Source of the DNA: Gigaspora margarita
Lineage: Eukaryota; Glomeromycota; Glomeromycetes; Diversisporales; Gigasporaceae
Length of the DNA stretch: 64,000 nt
Assembly: GCA_009809945.1 (NCBI GenBank)
Contig: WTPW01000976.1
Location: 113,323-177,322, forward strand
Reading direction: 5' to 3'
Part shown: one piece after another, positions 35,856-47,535 of the stretch
Layout of the letters: each line of letters opens with the position of its first letter
Position numbering within the stretch: the first letter of the stretch is position 1
The notes under the pieces: generated by a model
Seen by the model: only the letters and a program-made list of their open reading frames with translations
What the model was told of the DNA's origin: nothing
Database searches by the model: none
Position numbers and translations under genes: made by a program

Positions 35856-36163
35856 AAAAAATTCTGTGCCAGGTTTTGTCGATCATGTGGCGCAGCAAAA
35901 TCCTTTAAAGTTCAATTATATTAGGGTTAGGATTAGGGTCATGAGTTAGATAGAGAGTCTATATAGTAAAACTGCCTACGAAAACTTTTTGTTAGTGTGC
36001 TAAAGGCGGTTTCTTATGCAAAATTTTAAGAAATAAGCGATTTTTAACAAAACAAATGTTTGTTTTGAAATTTCCTGATCGTGTTATATTACACCTGATC
36101 TTTAAAATCTGATTTGTGAACCAGGAGATCTGCGCCACATGATCGACAAAACCTGGCACAGAA
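35856..36163. mobile_element. Mutator-like foldback MITE with telomere-like interior (308 bp)
   Basis: About 37 bp of near-perfect TIR: ATTCTGTGCCAGGTTTTGTC on the left, inverted on the right as GACAAAACCTGGCACAGAAT. The flanks are TTTTTGCATG (35846-35855) and TTTTTGTATG (36164-36173), a 9-10 bp TSD with one mismatch, as expected for Mutator-like elements. The interior has TTAGGGTTAGGATTAGGGTC next to TATATAGTAAAACTG. Removing it and one TSD copy rejoins the paralogue A core in frame (LKYEKIS to TMSDTAIKHK), matching HYEKLTMSDV in paralogue B. Confidence 0.85.
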
Positions 36164-36335
36164 TTTTTGTATGCTTATTTTTTCGTATTTCAGATTAAGC
36201 ATCGCTTGAGCTACGGCTATAGTATATGCTACATTTTCTTCAGAGCCATCTCTGGAAGGCCAAATTTTGGTTAAAATTTTAACTATATAGGTCACTTCCG
36301 AATCTTCTACCTCATCAAATAGCCACCGATAGCAT

Positions 36336-36515
36336 AGAACCCCGAAATATACATAGATAGGTCAGGTTAATTATAGGGTTACTAAAAAAGAAAAAATCCG
36401 CAGAAAAAACTTCAAAAATAAGCAAAAAATTACTATAAATAGAAAAGATCTGCATAAAAAACCTCAAAAATAAGCAAACTCATACCTGACCTATCTATGT
36501 ATATTTTGGGGTCCT
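36336..36515. mobile_element. AGGACCCCG-family MITE, copy 2 (180 bp, 8-bp TSD)
   Basis: The ends (AGAACCCCGAAATATACATA and its inverse) match the copy at 17450-17629, with the interior in opposite orientation and the same 180-bp length. The flanks are GATAGCAT (36328-36335) and GGTAGCAT (36516-36523), an 8-bp TSD with one mismatch. Inserted in the conserved core of paralogue A. Confidence 0.9.
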
Positions 36516-36693
36516 GGTAGCATGCTTTGGTTTTTTCTGATCGTTTCTATTTTAGAACCGTTTCGGGTGAAGCATGATTATTAATTAGTTCTAAAAGGTT
36601 TCCAAATATGAAAAATGTAGATGATTTAATCTTGGTTGTCAAAGTACCCCGCAAAGCTCTAATCTTTTCCAAAAGCTAAAATATATTATGGGT

Positions 36694-37632
36694 ATGCCTA
36701 TTTCCACCATGGTATTTTGCTATTTCCACCATAGTTATACAAGAATTTCTATTTTTAGTATTTAATATAATATATTATAAATTTACTATAATTCTAACTC
36801 TAAAACTAATAAGTAACTTTCTTTGGTTTTTAGATAAAAGTTGTAGAGCTCCTTTTTCTAATTCTAATAATAGTTAAATCATCAAAATCGGCCCAGTGGA
36901 TCCCAAAATACTTGGAATCAAAGAAGAGAACATAAGAATCAGCAAATTTACTATTACACAAACTATTCATTTTCTTTACATACGTTTTGAAAAGTTTTTT
37001 TTATCGTAGTAAAAATTTTTACTAAGAAACTAATAAAACTCGTCTTAAGAAACTAGCATTTTTTTGAGCCAAAGAATAAGTTTACTTAAGAGTCCAAAGT
37101 TAATCGTGATAATAAAATTCTGTGCAAATCACGATTTTATGTTTGACGATTTTTTTTCCAACTTTATTTTTTTTTTACATACGTTTTTTTTATTGTAGTA
37201 AAAATTTTTACTAAGAAACTAATAAAGTACATTTTAAGAAACTAGCATTTTTTGAGCCAAAGAACAACTTTACTTAAGAACTCAAAGTCAATTGTAATAA
37301 TAAAATTCTGCGCAAATCATAATTTTTCATTTGACGGTGATTTCTATGCTTTGTATAACAGTGAATTTGTCGATCCTTATGTTCTCTTTTTTGATCCCAA
37401 GTATCTTGGGATCCACTGGGCCGATTTTGATGATTTAACTACCATTAGAATCAGAAAAATGAGCTCTACAACTTTCAATTAGGGACCAAAAAAGGTTTAC
37501 TTATTAGTTTTTAGAGTTAGGGTTAGTATTAGTAAGGTTAGAGTTAGAATTAGGTTTATTATTTTGAATTCTAAAAATAGAAAATCCTGTGTAACCGTAG
37601 TGAAAATAGCAAAATACTATGGTGGAAATAGT
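36694..37632. mobile_element. Foldback element with CTATTTCCACCAT ends (~939 bp)
   Basis: The left arm starts GCCTATTTCCACCATGGTAT; the inverted right arm ends ATGGTGGAAATAGTAGC. Arms are several hundred bp, including inverted blocks around CCCAAAATACTTGGAATC and GATCCCAAGTATCTTGGGAT. The centre holds a ~155-bp direct duplication (about 36985-37145 and 37184-37335). A TTAGGG-like stretch lies at 37510-37550. No TSD read. The ORF at 37252-37482 is arm sequence, not a gene. Confidence 0.7.
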
Positions 37633-37849
37633 AGCTCTTTATATTATTAGTAAAATGCAATAATTAAAAAAAAAGCAAATAATTTTGAAATATTTTTAAA
37701 TATTTCGAATATATTCGAAAATAAAAAAAATATATAAATTAAATAAAAAGGTTTTATTAGTTCGTGAAAATTCTTCATATAATATGAATTTCACTGAGTC
37801 GATGTAAACTTTCGTAAATTATCTTTATAATTCACTCATACATAATTTT
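37633..37849. other. AT-rich spacer within paralogue A
   Basis: AT-rich; probably intronic or 3' relative to the segment at 37936-37850. No independent feature. Confidence 0.4.
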
Positions 37850-38440
37850 CTATTTCTGATTTTATCTGGTTTTCTGTAGGATAAATAGATTTTTCGATTA
37901 ATATTCTGGCTGTCTCTTTAATGGTATCCTTTAATAAAATTTATTAAATGATATTTATAAATATTAAATAACTTTAAATGATTTATAATATTATTAAAAA
38001 AAAATTTTAAACTTAAATAATTACTTCTTTGAATGTTTTTTCATTAGTAAAATCGAAATTATTATTCATTTTCTCCTCCATTTCTTTAAACTGATTTTCT
38101 AGTCTCCTGACTTTAAAGTTAAGTTCTTGAAGCTAGTGAAGAATTTTTCCTTGGTTTTCGATAATCTTAGCTAAGGTTCTTGCTTGTAATTTTATTTAAA
38201 TATATTATAATTAATAAAATATTAAAAATTAAAAGAATATGTTTAAAAACTTTTAAATATATTCGGAAGTATTCGAATTTTCATAAGTATTAGAACTACC
38301 AATTCCGAGATTATCAAATCTTTTCGAAAAGCTTTGAGTTAGTTCAGAACCTCTTGCTTCTTCTAGAGATGCCTTTCCCCTATTAGACTTCTTGCTTGAG
38401 TCCTTCTTTGAACTTTTCTTTGCAGCGACTTAAATTCCTT

Positions 38441-39446
38441 AAAACATTTCTAAAATACTTTAAGATAAAATATGATAAATAAACTTAAATAAAGTTAGTA
38501 GTATAGCTAGTATTAAATGTGACAAATTATGATGAAATTAGATTATAATGAAATTTAAACTATTTTATGACAAATTTTTAAAATTTTTTTGGGCCTTTTT
38601 TGTTAAATTTTTTTTTATAGTTAGATTAGGTTTTAGGGTTAGGTTTATTTAAAAAGAAGTATAGATGGATTCTAGCAGTGCTTATATTTTTAAATTGAGA
38701 CCCTTAATTTCATTTTAATCCGATTTCATTATAATCTGCGATATTAAATAATCAACAAAAGACTTAAACATTTTAAAAAAACTAAAATAAATAAAAAGCT
38801 TTAGAAATAAAGAAAATTTTAATAATAAACGATTAAAAATAGTTGGAATATTTCGAGAAAAGTTGCTTAAAGTTGCTTAATGTTTAAACTGTGCGCAAGG
38901 TTGCAAAATATTGAAATGTAAAACAATGAAAACAATGTTGATTGTCTATCTAATTATATACTATTTATAGTAATATTTTCTAATTGTATCCTATTTATAG
39001 TAATATTTTATTAATTCTAGGTATCGTAGAATTAAGCCAAAATTACGCAAAATTCTATTAATGATGCTGCAGCAGCTAACTAAGTGAAAAATGTTCCTGA
39101 GCCAATTTTATCATTGAACAGGCCTGTTTTTTAAAAAATTTCCTTTTTGGTAACTAAAAAATTAAAAAATTTTAATTTCTGGCTAAAATTAAGAATTTTA
39201 AAGATCATCAGGCTAAATTACTTAATACAGTTTTATTATATATACCTTTTTTTGCGTATTATTAAACATATTCTAAATGAGAATTATTTTTTAACATTAT
39301 TTTACTTTTTAAAATAAATATAACGTTTTAAATAGTTGCGCATATGTTTGCATCTATGTCCAAATAATTTTAATACATTTATCGCACTATATTTAAAACA
39401 AAAAAATATTAATATACCAATTTAATATATATTATAAAAATAACTA
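38441..39446. other. AT-rich intergenic, no gene seen
   Basis: AT-rich. A TTTTAGGGTTAGG telomere-like stretch lies near 38632-38646, adjacent to an A/T tract, and may mark a further decayed foldback. No coding feature. Confidence 0.45.
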
Positions 39447-40839
39447 TAGCAGAGGTCTTTTTCAATTTTTAATAGCTTCCTATCTTGTTTAGTGCATCAA
39501 AATTGCATTGGGATTGCTAAGTGTAACTCGAGTTTGCATAATGAGAGTAGAGATAGGAATCGAACCTAATATGATCGATCATGATCGATCATATCATTTG
39601 ATCGATTATGAAAGTCTTTGATCAATCATGATCGATCATATAGTTTGATCGATCATAAAGTTTGATCGATCATAACCTTTTAATCGATTATAATTGATTA
39701 TATATATAATCGATTATATATACAATTAATAACAAAATTCGCTATTTTTACTCAAACTTTGACGATGGATATCTTGATGACTAGTGATCAAAATCGGCTC
39801 AAATTTTTATAATAAATAGTATCAATATTCATATATGATATATAAAAATTTTAGTCGATTTGGTCTGGTTATTTTCAAGTAATCGCTTGTATACGATAGT
39901 NAATTTTTTTAAAAAAATTAACTATCGTATACAAACAATTACTCTAGAATTATCAGACTAAATTGGCTAAAATTTTTATATATCATATATAAATATCGAT
40001 ACTATCTATAGTAAAAATTTGTGCCAAATTGGGTTACTAGTTATTGAGATATCCATCGTCAAATTTTGAGTAAAAATAACAAAAATTTTAGAATAGTCAA
40101 TTATTAAAAAATCTGTTATTTTTACTCAAACTTTGATGATTGATATCTCAATAACTAGTAATCCAATTCGGTCCAAATTTTTGCCATAGATAGTATCGAA
40201 ATTAGTCTATGATATATAAAAATTTTAGTCGATTTGGTCTGGTTATTTTCAAGTAATCGCTTGTATACGATAGTTAATTTTTTTAAAAAAATTAACTATC
40301 GTATACAAACAATTACTCTAGAATTATCAGACTAAATTGGCTGAAATTTTTATATATTATAAAAGAATATCGACAATATCTATAACAAAAATTTGAGCCG
40401 GCTTGGATTACTAATTATCAAGATATCCATTGTCAAAATTTGAGTAAAAATAGCAATTTTTTTAATAATATTATTTATGTAGACTAGTGATCGATCATAT
40501 GATTGGTCATAAATTATGATCGATCATATGATCGCGATCGATCATATGCAATGACCGATCAAAATACTATGATCGATTATAAAATCGATCTCCTTTGTAT
40601 ATAATTGATCAATGATCGATCACGAGATATATGACCGATTCCAATCTCTAAATGAGAGCATCTTCCTGCATTGCGAATACAAAGTAAAATTTCCAATTAT
40701 ATAACATAATTAGAAATTTACATTGTACTCGCAACGCAGAAGATGCTCTCCTTATGCAAACCTGGGCTACTCTTGACACACTCACAATGAACTAAAGCAA
40801 GGTAGGGCAGCTGTTAAAAATTGAAAAAGACCTTTGCTA
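39447..40839. mobile_element. Outer foldback element interrupted by a hAT-like insertion
   Basis: The left end TAGCAGAGGTCTTTTTCAAT and inverted right end ATTGAAAAAGACCTTTGCTA continue as TTTTTAATAGC / GCTGTTAAAAA. Further inverted blocks include GTTTGCATAATGAGAG and CTCTCCTTATGCAAAC. Removing the inner element and one TSD copy leaves about 280 bp. TA at both ends suggests a TA target. Confidence 0.7.
39548..40650. mobile_element. hAT-like non-autonomous element, copy 1 (1103 bp, perfect 8-bp TSD)
   Basis: Termini TAGAGATAGGAATCG and inverse CGATTCCAATCTCTA, flanked by AATGAGAG at 39540-39547 and at 40651-40658. The subterminal regions are dense in GATCGATCAT palindromes. The core is two similar ~350-bp blocks, each an inverted repeat that starts with TACTCAAACTTTGACGAT and folds about a TTTTTTTAAAAAAA centre. 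No coding capacity. Nearly identical in layout to 48019-49120. Confidence 0.95.
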
Positions 40840-41766
40840 ATAACTACTAGTTTGCATTAATTTAAAATAATTCGCAGATTTTTGAATGGAGTTAAATATT
40901 TATATAGCTTTATTCTTTTTTGGAATAAATCTATTTAATTCGAAATGCATTGCATTAATTTAAAGTTTATGAATTATATTCATTAAAAGAACTAGATAGA
41001 TTAAATTTAGTCTTTAGATATAAATAAGATGAAATGTCTTTTTTGCTCTTTGTATTAAATTTATTGATTCAATTAACTCTACATACTTAAAATATTTCAA
41101 AACTTTTAAAGTTATAAAATTTTTCTTCTTAAAAATGTCTGACTTCAAATGCAATTTTTGCCCATGTACTTTTGCAAATTGCAATAGATTATCTAAACAT
41201 ATGAATGTTTGTGTTCTTGCTGCCAGTGAAGATGAGCAGCTCTTTGCGAATAATCCTGCTTAAGTTCGCACTTATTCAAAACCAATTAAACAAAATCAAA
41301 ATGAAAATTTTGATATTAATAAATATAAATCTGATAGTAAATTTTCCACCAAAAAGATATTGTTTAAAGATATCAAGTTTTGCAAATCTTTGAAAGTAGT
41401 TAAAGATATTCAATTCTAATAGGAATCTTGATAGCACTCTTGCTAGTTCTTTGTATGTATCTAATACAGATGAACTTGCTAGTGGTTTAGATAATATGTC
41501 ATTTAAATTAGATAATTCTAATATTAATTTGAACAAGTTTGAAGTTGACCCAACTTCTAATTTACTTGATGATCTTGAAACTACTATTAATGAAGTTCAG
41601 GAATTTTTTAATGAAATTTTAAATAATTCTACTTACTTTGAACATATTTGCTCTTTTTTAGATATAGAAATTGATCAAAAATATGAAGAATTTCCTAATA
41701 AAGCTTATACTAATTTAATGGTTTTGGTTACTAAATATAAATTAAGTAATATGCTGAAAATGCTAT

Positions 41767-41943
41767 TACAGTCGCACTCCTATATAATCACACCATCAGG
41801 ACTAATAAAATGTGTTCTTATATAGAAATGTGCTTATGTAAAGAGTAATTTTTATATGTTTAAAAGTAGTTGGTTCAAAAAATAAAGGTGCTTATAAAGA
41901 AATGTGCTTATATAGGAGGTGCTTATATGGGAGTGCGACTATA
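41767..41943. mobile_element. Tc1/mariner-like MITE (177 bp) in the Plavaka gene
   Basis: Left end TACAGTCGCACTCCTATATA, inverted right end TTATATGGGAGTGCGACTATA, TA at both termini. It ends the open stretch of the Plavaka linker region prematurely. Confidence 0.85.
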
Positions 41944-43129
41944 TTTCATTTTTTAATAAGCATTCAAAACATTCAATATCACTATTACCAAAAAATATTA
42001 GACAAGGAAAAAAGTTTATAAATAATATTAAATCTAACTTGTCATATAAGAAAACCAAAGTATTAGATCTTGATGATACAGAGTATTTCTTATACTATAT
42101 GCCATTAATCAGCTATATTGAAAATATATTAAAAATTCCTGATATAGCACAAAATTTAGAATTTGAATATAAAGAATTATATAAGACTACAGAGGTATAT
42201 ATAATTTTTAATATTATTTGTAAATACAATATNTATTTTGTTTNTATTAATCTATTTTTATTTTTTTTAAAGNATGGTAAAGAGATTATTTATAAAGAGC
42301 AAAATAATGGAATGTAGTGGAAAACTGCTCAAAATTCTTTGCCTATAGGATCAAAACTTTTATCAATTATCTTATATTCAGATGCAACAAATTGTGACAC
42401 ATTGGGTAAAAGTCAGCTTCACCCAATATATATGTCACTAGGAAATATACCTACATGGCGAAAAAATAAGCAGGATGCAAAGCAGTTATTAGATTATTTG
42501 CCAATAATTAAAATATCTACTAAAAATAAACCAATAGTCAGACAAACTTTTTATAGATATTTAGAAGTTATTTTAAATCCAATTCTTTCGCATTCTGGTA
42601 TAAATTTGTTAATTAATAACAAATTTGTTTGAACTTTTCCAAAAGTTTTAATTATAATCGCTGATTGGCCAGAAGCTACAATATTTTGTCTGACTTATAA
42701 ATCAACAAATTCAAATAATTCTTGTCATTTTTGTTTAGTAAATAGAGATGATTTGGCAAATACAACCCGTTCTAAACATGATTTGGTGCTTAGAAATCAT
42801 GAAAATATGTGAAACTGTTTCGATAAAAGTGAAGAAAGTCAGTATGTATAGAATCTATAGCAAATTACTTTTGGAACTTTAAGTAAGTTTATTGCTTTAT
42901 TTATTTTATTTTATTCTAATATTTTTGAAATAATTTAATATTTAAAGAGTACAAAACAAACTTTACTTTAGATACTTATTTTAGATTTAAATAATTTCGA
43001 ATTATTGCAAATTATTTTAAAATGGGTCAAAATATTTTAAATATATTTAGAATTCAAATACAAATTTTACTTTTACAAAGATTAATTAATGCTATTTATT
43101 TCACAACCATATAAATATTATTAAACTAT

Positions 43130-43843
43130 AGGGTGTGGCGCCTTAGAGAAGTGGTCGAGGTGTCACCCCCAAGCGGCAGATTGATAGTTTGAATCCCACT
43201 GGCGACGTTTTGGAGTTAAATCTGTGTTTGGTAATTGTGGCATATGATTGGTTGGGTGCAAAAAACCTGTAACCTTGGTTCCACCATCTCGAATGGGAGC
43301 TCGCAGGCGCAATGATGTACTATATCGCAAATCCAGAGAACCAGAAAAAACCCACAAGAACCCGTTTGGCAAGTCCCAAGTTAGGAGGTAGTGAAAATCA
43401 GTCCTTACAGTATTGCCAAAGAAGGTGGTACTACGATCGGAACGAACCTAATGAGGGCAGGTAGCTTCGGGTACCAAATCCGGGCAATGCTACATGTATG
43501 GGACACAGAAGTTGCCTCGGTAGGCAGTTTGTGTGAGGGTAAAGTAGCCCTAAGGTTGTTGATAAGTAAAAGGGTTGTGGCCCTACAATATCTGCTTAAA
43601 TAAGTGGTGCGTCGGGTAGTAATAGGAGGATCATGAACCAGAGGGTTTAAATAGACAATTCCCGTAGTTGGGTTGTAGGTATAGCAGCTAGTGTAGAACC
43701 TTTAGGCGGACTACTTAAATTAGGCACTAAAAGTGCACGTGTGGCTAGTTGTATCCTCATTCATGTAACAAATATTACGTCACTATAACTCATAATAAAT
43801 CGCGACCATAGCACACGGCCTTTAAACCAAAAAAAAAAAATAT
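43130..43843 (+). mobile_element. tRNA-headed SINE-like element, copy 2, perfect 15-bp TSD
   Basis: Flanked by the direct repeat ATATTATTAAACTAT at 43115-43129 and 43844-43858. It begins GGGTGTGGCGCC with an A-box-like TAGAGAAGTGG and a B box AGTTTGAATCC (43186-43196), and ends in an A run (43830-43840). The body is GC-richer than the surroundings and its last ~150 bp aligns with the minus-strand copy at 14062-15619 (GTTGGGTTGTAGGTATAGCA here). Open frames (43163-43372, 43391-43603) are body sequence. Inserted within the Plavaka pseudogene, same strand. Confidence 0.9.
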
Positions 43844-45674
43844 ATATTATTAAACTATTTCGAACTTTTAAATATTATGACTGCGCAATATATAATTCAT
43901 TATTAATATTTATACTTTTATTAATTTTAGTAATATGAATATTTATAAAGCAACAGTTATTGATAGAATGCATCATTTAGATTTGGAATTATTTAAACAT
44001 CAAATTAATTTTACATGCAGTCTATTAAAAGAAAAATATGGAGCTTCAATTCTGGATACTATTGATAATAGATTAGCTAATATTTCAAGATTTCCAGAAC
44101 TTAAAATTTTTAAAAATAGTATTCAATCACTTGCTAGAATTACTGCAAATGAGTATCATAACCTTATGAAGGTTATGATATTTGTTTTGGACAACCTGAA
44201 CATAAATGAATCTATTCAAAATAAGTTATTGAAGCTTTATNAAGATTGGAATAATATGTATCTTTTAAGCTAATATGAAGAATTTACTGATAATGATTTA
44301 AAAGATTTTGAGATATGTAAATAATTTCACAACTATGTGAATATTTTGGAATTATTTGAAAAATTTAAATTAAATAATTTTATCATCGAATATTAATATA
44401 GTTCTATTTTATTTAGAATCTAATAACAACAATTTATTAAACTTTTTAAAACAAGTTTTGCTTCTAAATTAAAGTTTTTAAAATTACATTCATAGATCTA
44501 TTATACTACTGATTTAATTAAAAAATATGGTTGTTTGAATAGATTTTCTACTGAAACTTATGAAAGTCTTTATAAAGATTTTGTTAAAACACTATATTAT
44601 TTAAGTAATAAACAAAATATAGAGGATCAAATAATNAAAATAGTAATAATTGTTTAATTATTAATAATGTTTATNATATTTTTTTAAAGTTAACTAAATT
44701 TATTTATATTAAATAGGTTCAAAGACAGGCTATTGTATCAAAATTATTATCAAGAAACCCAAAAAATTCNAAAACTATAAATCCTTTTAAATTTACTAAT
44801 TTAATTTGGACATTTGATTTAAATAATGCTCAGGAATTTATTGATCACAGATTAAAAAATTATAGACCAAATTCTAAATTATATTTTGGGCTTGAACATT
44901 TATTAAAATAATTAACTATATATTTTAGTTCAACAAACCAAATTAATATAGATAATTATATAATTAATATATATAGCTCAGTAATTTTAGACAATGGGTC
45001 TATAATTCAAGCAACAAATAATTTTTATAGAAAAGCCTGGTATAGCAATATTGCAGTTGCTATGAATCCTGAAGAACTATTAGAATATTTGACAGATAAA
45101 GAAATTTGTTATGAACAGGTATAGTATTTGTTGTATAATTTTTTTTTTTAAATTTTTAAAATATTAAATTTTTAATATTTAATTTTTTAGATATATTATT
45201 AATCAAAGTTGAAACTGCTGAAGAAAATGTGGATAATCTTACATTAATTCAGTGGTATGATTTTAAGTCTACAAAGAATCAATATCATTATGGATGTCCT
45301 AGACTTAAATTAACAGAATTATATAATATAGTTAATATTAAAGCAATTAAAAATAATATTCATATAATTCCATGCTTTGATAAAACTAATAATTTTTTAG
45401 TAAATAAGTATATCTTTTAATAAAATTAAATCAGTTTAGAAATGTTTAAAAATTGTTCGAAATATTTCGCATTAATTAAATACATATAAAATTCAATAGA
45501 GTAAAAACCTGTAAATTTAAAGTTCAGGATATTAAATTATTTAAAAGATAATATTAAGTATAAAAATTTAAGGGCTAAAAATAAATATTATGCAAAATCT
45601 TTTGTACATTTTCAAATAAACTTACTATAATTCAGAACACATATTTTACAATTATAATTAAATTAAAGTATTAC

Positions 45675-46074
45675 TACAGTGTAGGACACCTAAAGACTTC
45701 ACAAACTTTAAAAGCTAATAATATTTAATATAAAACCAATATCACAAAAAATAGGCACCTATTTTGTAATTTAGCTAATTTGCTACAACTTAGCGGCCTT
45801 ACTTTTCAAAAATTAATGTAAATTTTTTCAATTAATAAGTTTAAAAGTATAGTATTTTTATATGATCCGTAAAAATTTGGCCAAAAATAGAACAAATCAC
45901 ATGTTTTAGCCTTCTGCTATTGGCTAATTTTAAAATTAATTTTTAAATTAATTTTAAAAATTAATTATTAGCCAATCAAAATGCAAGGATTCACAAAGAC
46001 ATCAAATTTCAATATAAAATTTTTGAAAATGGGACAAATTTCAAAAATTCTGCCTTTAGGTGTCCTACACTATA
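45675..46074. mobile_element. TATAGTG-family MITE, copy 2 (~400 bp)
   Basis: Left end TACAGTGTAGGACACCTAAA and inverted right end TTTAGGTGTCCTACACTATA, TA at both ends. Shares ACTTCACAAACTTTAAAA and CTACAACTTAGCGGC-type words with 18439-18865. Confidence 0.85.
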
Positions 46075-46392
46075 GCATTTAAAAACATTTCAATTTATTT
46101 TAGAATAATTCGAAAATATAGCATAAAACTTAATAAAAGTAAATATTTTCATGTGATAAAATATTAGAATAAAATCGCTATAATATTCATAGTACTAAAC
46201 TAATTCGAACTAATTCGAATTGATTAAACTTTGACGAAAAAAAAATATATTAAATAAAAATCAAAATAATAATATAACATAAAAAAAAATAAAAAATAAA
46301 AAATATATAAAAACATATAAAATAAAAAATAAGATATATATAAAATATTAAAAACATAATAGAAATAAAAAAAAACAATAATATATAGTATA

Positions 46393-47522
46393 TTTTTTTT
46401 TTTTTTACACTTAGGCTGATCTCGCCAGTACTTTATTAAGATTGAAGTATACCGCCATTTGATATACCTGTTTACTCCTAATTTGCAAGTCTGACATTGC
46501 CCGGCTGCCTTAATGGTGCCCAAGCGCAACCTGCCGCACTAATTTGAAGAAAAATCTAAAAACTAGAGGCTATGTTAAACTAGCCTAAGTGCCACACCAA
46601 AATGGCTTCTTCTCTCCTTCGTATTCCTTTATGTAACCAGGAATTCAATAAGGGCAAGATAAGGAGAGGGGGTAAAGAAAAAAGAAAAACACAAGCCAAG
46701 AAAATGATAAATGAAAAAAAAATAAAAGAAAAAACAAACAAAAGAAAAATAGAAGAGAAAACAAAAAAGAAAAAAAACCACATGGTATAAACACAAAAGC
46801 TAGTCTAACAAAAGAAACAAAACAAGACAAAAAGAAAGAGAATATACTATTATAACCTATGCTAGGCTTAATAAAAATTATATAACAACTGCAACTATTG
46901 CATATCACTGCTTTAAAGCTACACCTTAATTTATATTTTCTTCCAACCAAACGTCCAATTTCGGATATCCCATTAACCATACCATTGACTAGGCAAGAGT
47001 CATACAGAGTAGCGCCAAAACTGTATCTGTAAACAAACACGTCACATGGTTGCATTCTACTGGGCCTGTTTAGACTTGGAAAGTAAACAATGCCGATCTT
47101 CTGAAGGAGGTAAACCAAATCGCTACTTTTTGTTAAAAATTTTTGGAAAGATGGCAGGAAGGCAAGAGAAGTAAAAAAGAGGGAATTACTTGTAGAAATT
47201 TTACAGGAGTGTGTAGTCAGAAAACTTATTTTTTTGCTGTTCTCTTTCATTTTTTGCAGGTTACTTTGTCAACAGAGAATTTTTTGTCCTCCACCAAAAT
47301 TTCGTGTTTACTAAAGCGCTGCCTGCTGTTTCACTCATTCTTCTAACGTTGCTTCTGGCTTGCGTGCTGAATATAACAAAGGAGCCCCCCAGAGTAAAGT
47401 TGACCTTTGTAAAAACTGTAGGTTCTGTGATACTATCAACACTCCAACAAAAAACTTTTCATTTTCTTCTATTAAAAATTTGGTCCAAGTGATCGTTAGA
47501 AAGAGTTGTGTGATTTGAATTG
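46393..47522 (-). mobile_element. LINE-tailed retroelement with perfect 13-bp TSD (minus strand)
   Basis: Flanked by AATATATAGTATA at 46380-46392 and 47523-47535. A T run at the left is its poly(A). The 3' ~200 bp matches the 3' UTR of the LINE (11790-12010) and the elements at 15853 and 17261. The 5' portion matches 16290-16884 in order. Minus-strand open frames (46645-47250) are low-complexity Phe/Ser-rich and show no family motif. Its structure, with a consistent 5' start in two copies and a shared tail, resembles a SINE that borrows the LINE 3' end. Confidence 0.85.
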
Positions 47523-47535
47523 AATATATAGTATA

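Larger units (their letters stand above)
34668..38440 (-). pseudogene. Unknown coiled-coil / acidic-tail protein, paralogue A (decayed, multi-exon)
   Basis: Not recognised. Minus-strand pieces in order: a basic Ser/Lys-rich segment (38437-38275, KKSSKKDSSKKSNRGKA); a coiled-coil segment (38190-38032, FKVRRLENQFKEMEEKMNN); a segment at 37936-37850 (ILIEKSIYPTENQIKSEIEN); a conserved core (36680-36174) with TFFIFGNLLELINNHASPET, CYRWLFDEVEDSEVTYIVKI, LTKIWPS and AYTIAVAQAMLN; then acidic Ser/Glu-rich exons (35700-34770). Splice-like GT/AG pairs separate pieces. The core has an in-frame TAG where Trp is likely. Three DNA elements interrupt it (35856-36163, 36336-36515, 36694-37632). The same domain order occurs at 49250-50959. 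It may be an accessory ORF of a transposon or an expanded host family. Confidence 0.55.
41135..45420 (+). pseudogene. Plavaka-family (CACTA-like) transposase, decayed
   Basis: Plus-strand remnants in family order. The N-terminal zinc finger is MSDFKCNFCPCTF...NRLSKHMNVC (C-x2-C...H-x3-C, from 41135), followed by an acidic linker (41451-41766). After a MITE come the catalytic-region signatures PIGSKLLSIILYSDATNCDT, LGKSQLHPIYMSLGNIPTW and AKQLLDYLPI (42339-42500), then IADWPEATIFCLTYKS and CHFCLVNRDDL (42657-42760). After a SINE, IDRMHHLDLELFKHQINFT (43960 on) and C-terminal NQYHYGCPRLKLTELYN (45267). Stops and frameshifts are frequent, and several stops replace expected Trp or Arg. Terminal CACTA repeats were not found. 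The family cuts and pastes DNA; this copy cannot. Confidence 0.85.

Noticed and set aside
43163-43603. Open frames of 69-70 codons
   Set aside because: Inside the tRNA-headed SINE bounded by a 15-bp TSD.
46645-47250. 201-codon minus-strand open frame
   Set aside because: Lies within a retroelement delimited by a 13-bp TSD. Phe/Ser/Leu low complexity, and the frame is not kept in the sister copy at 15853-16884.
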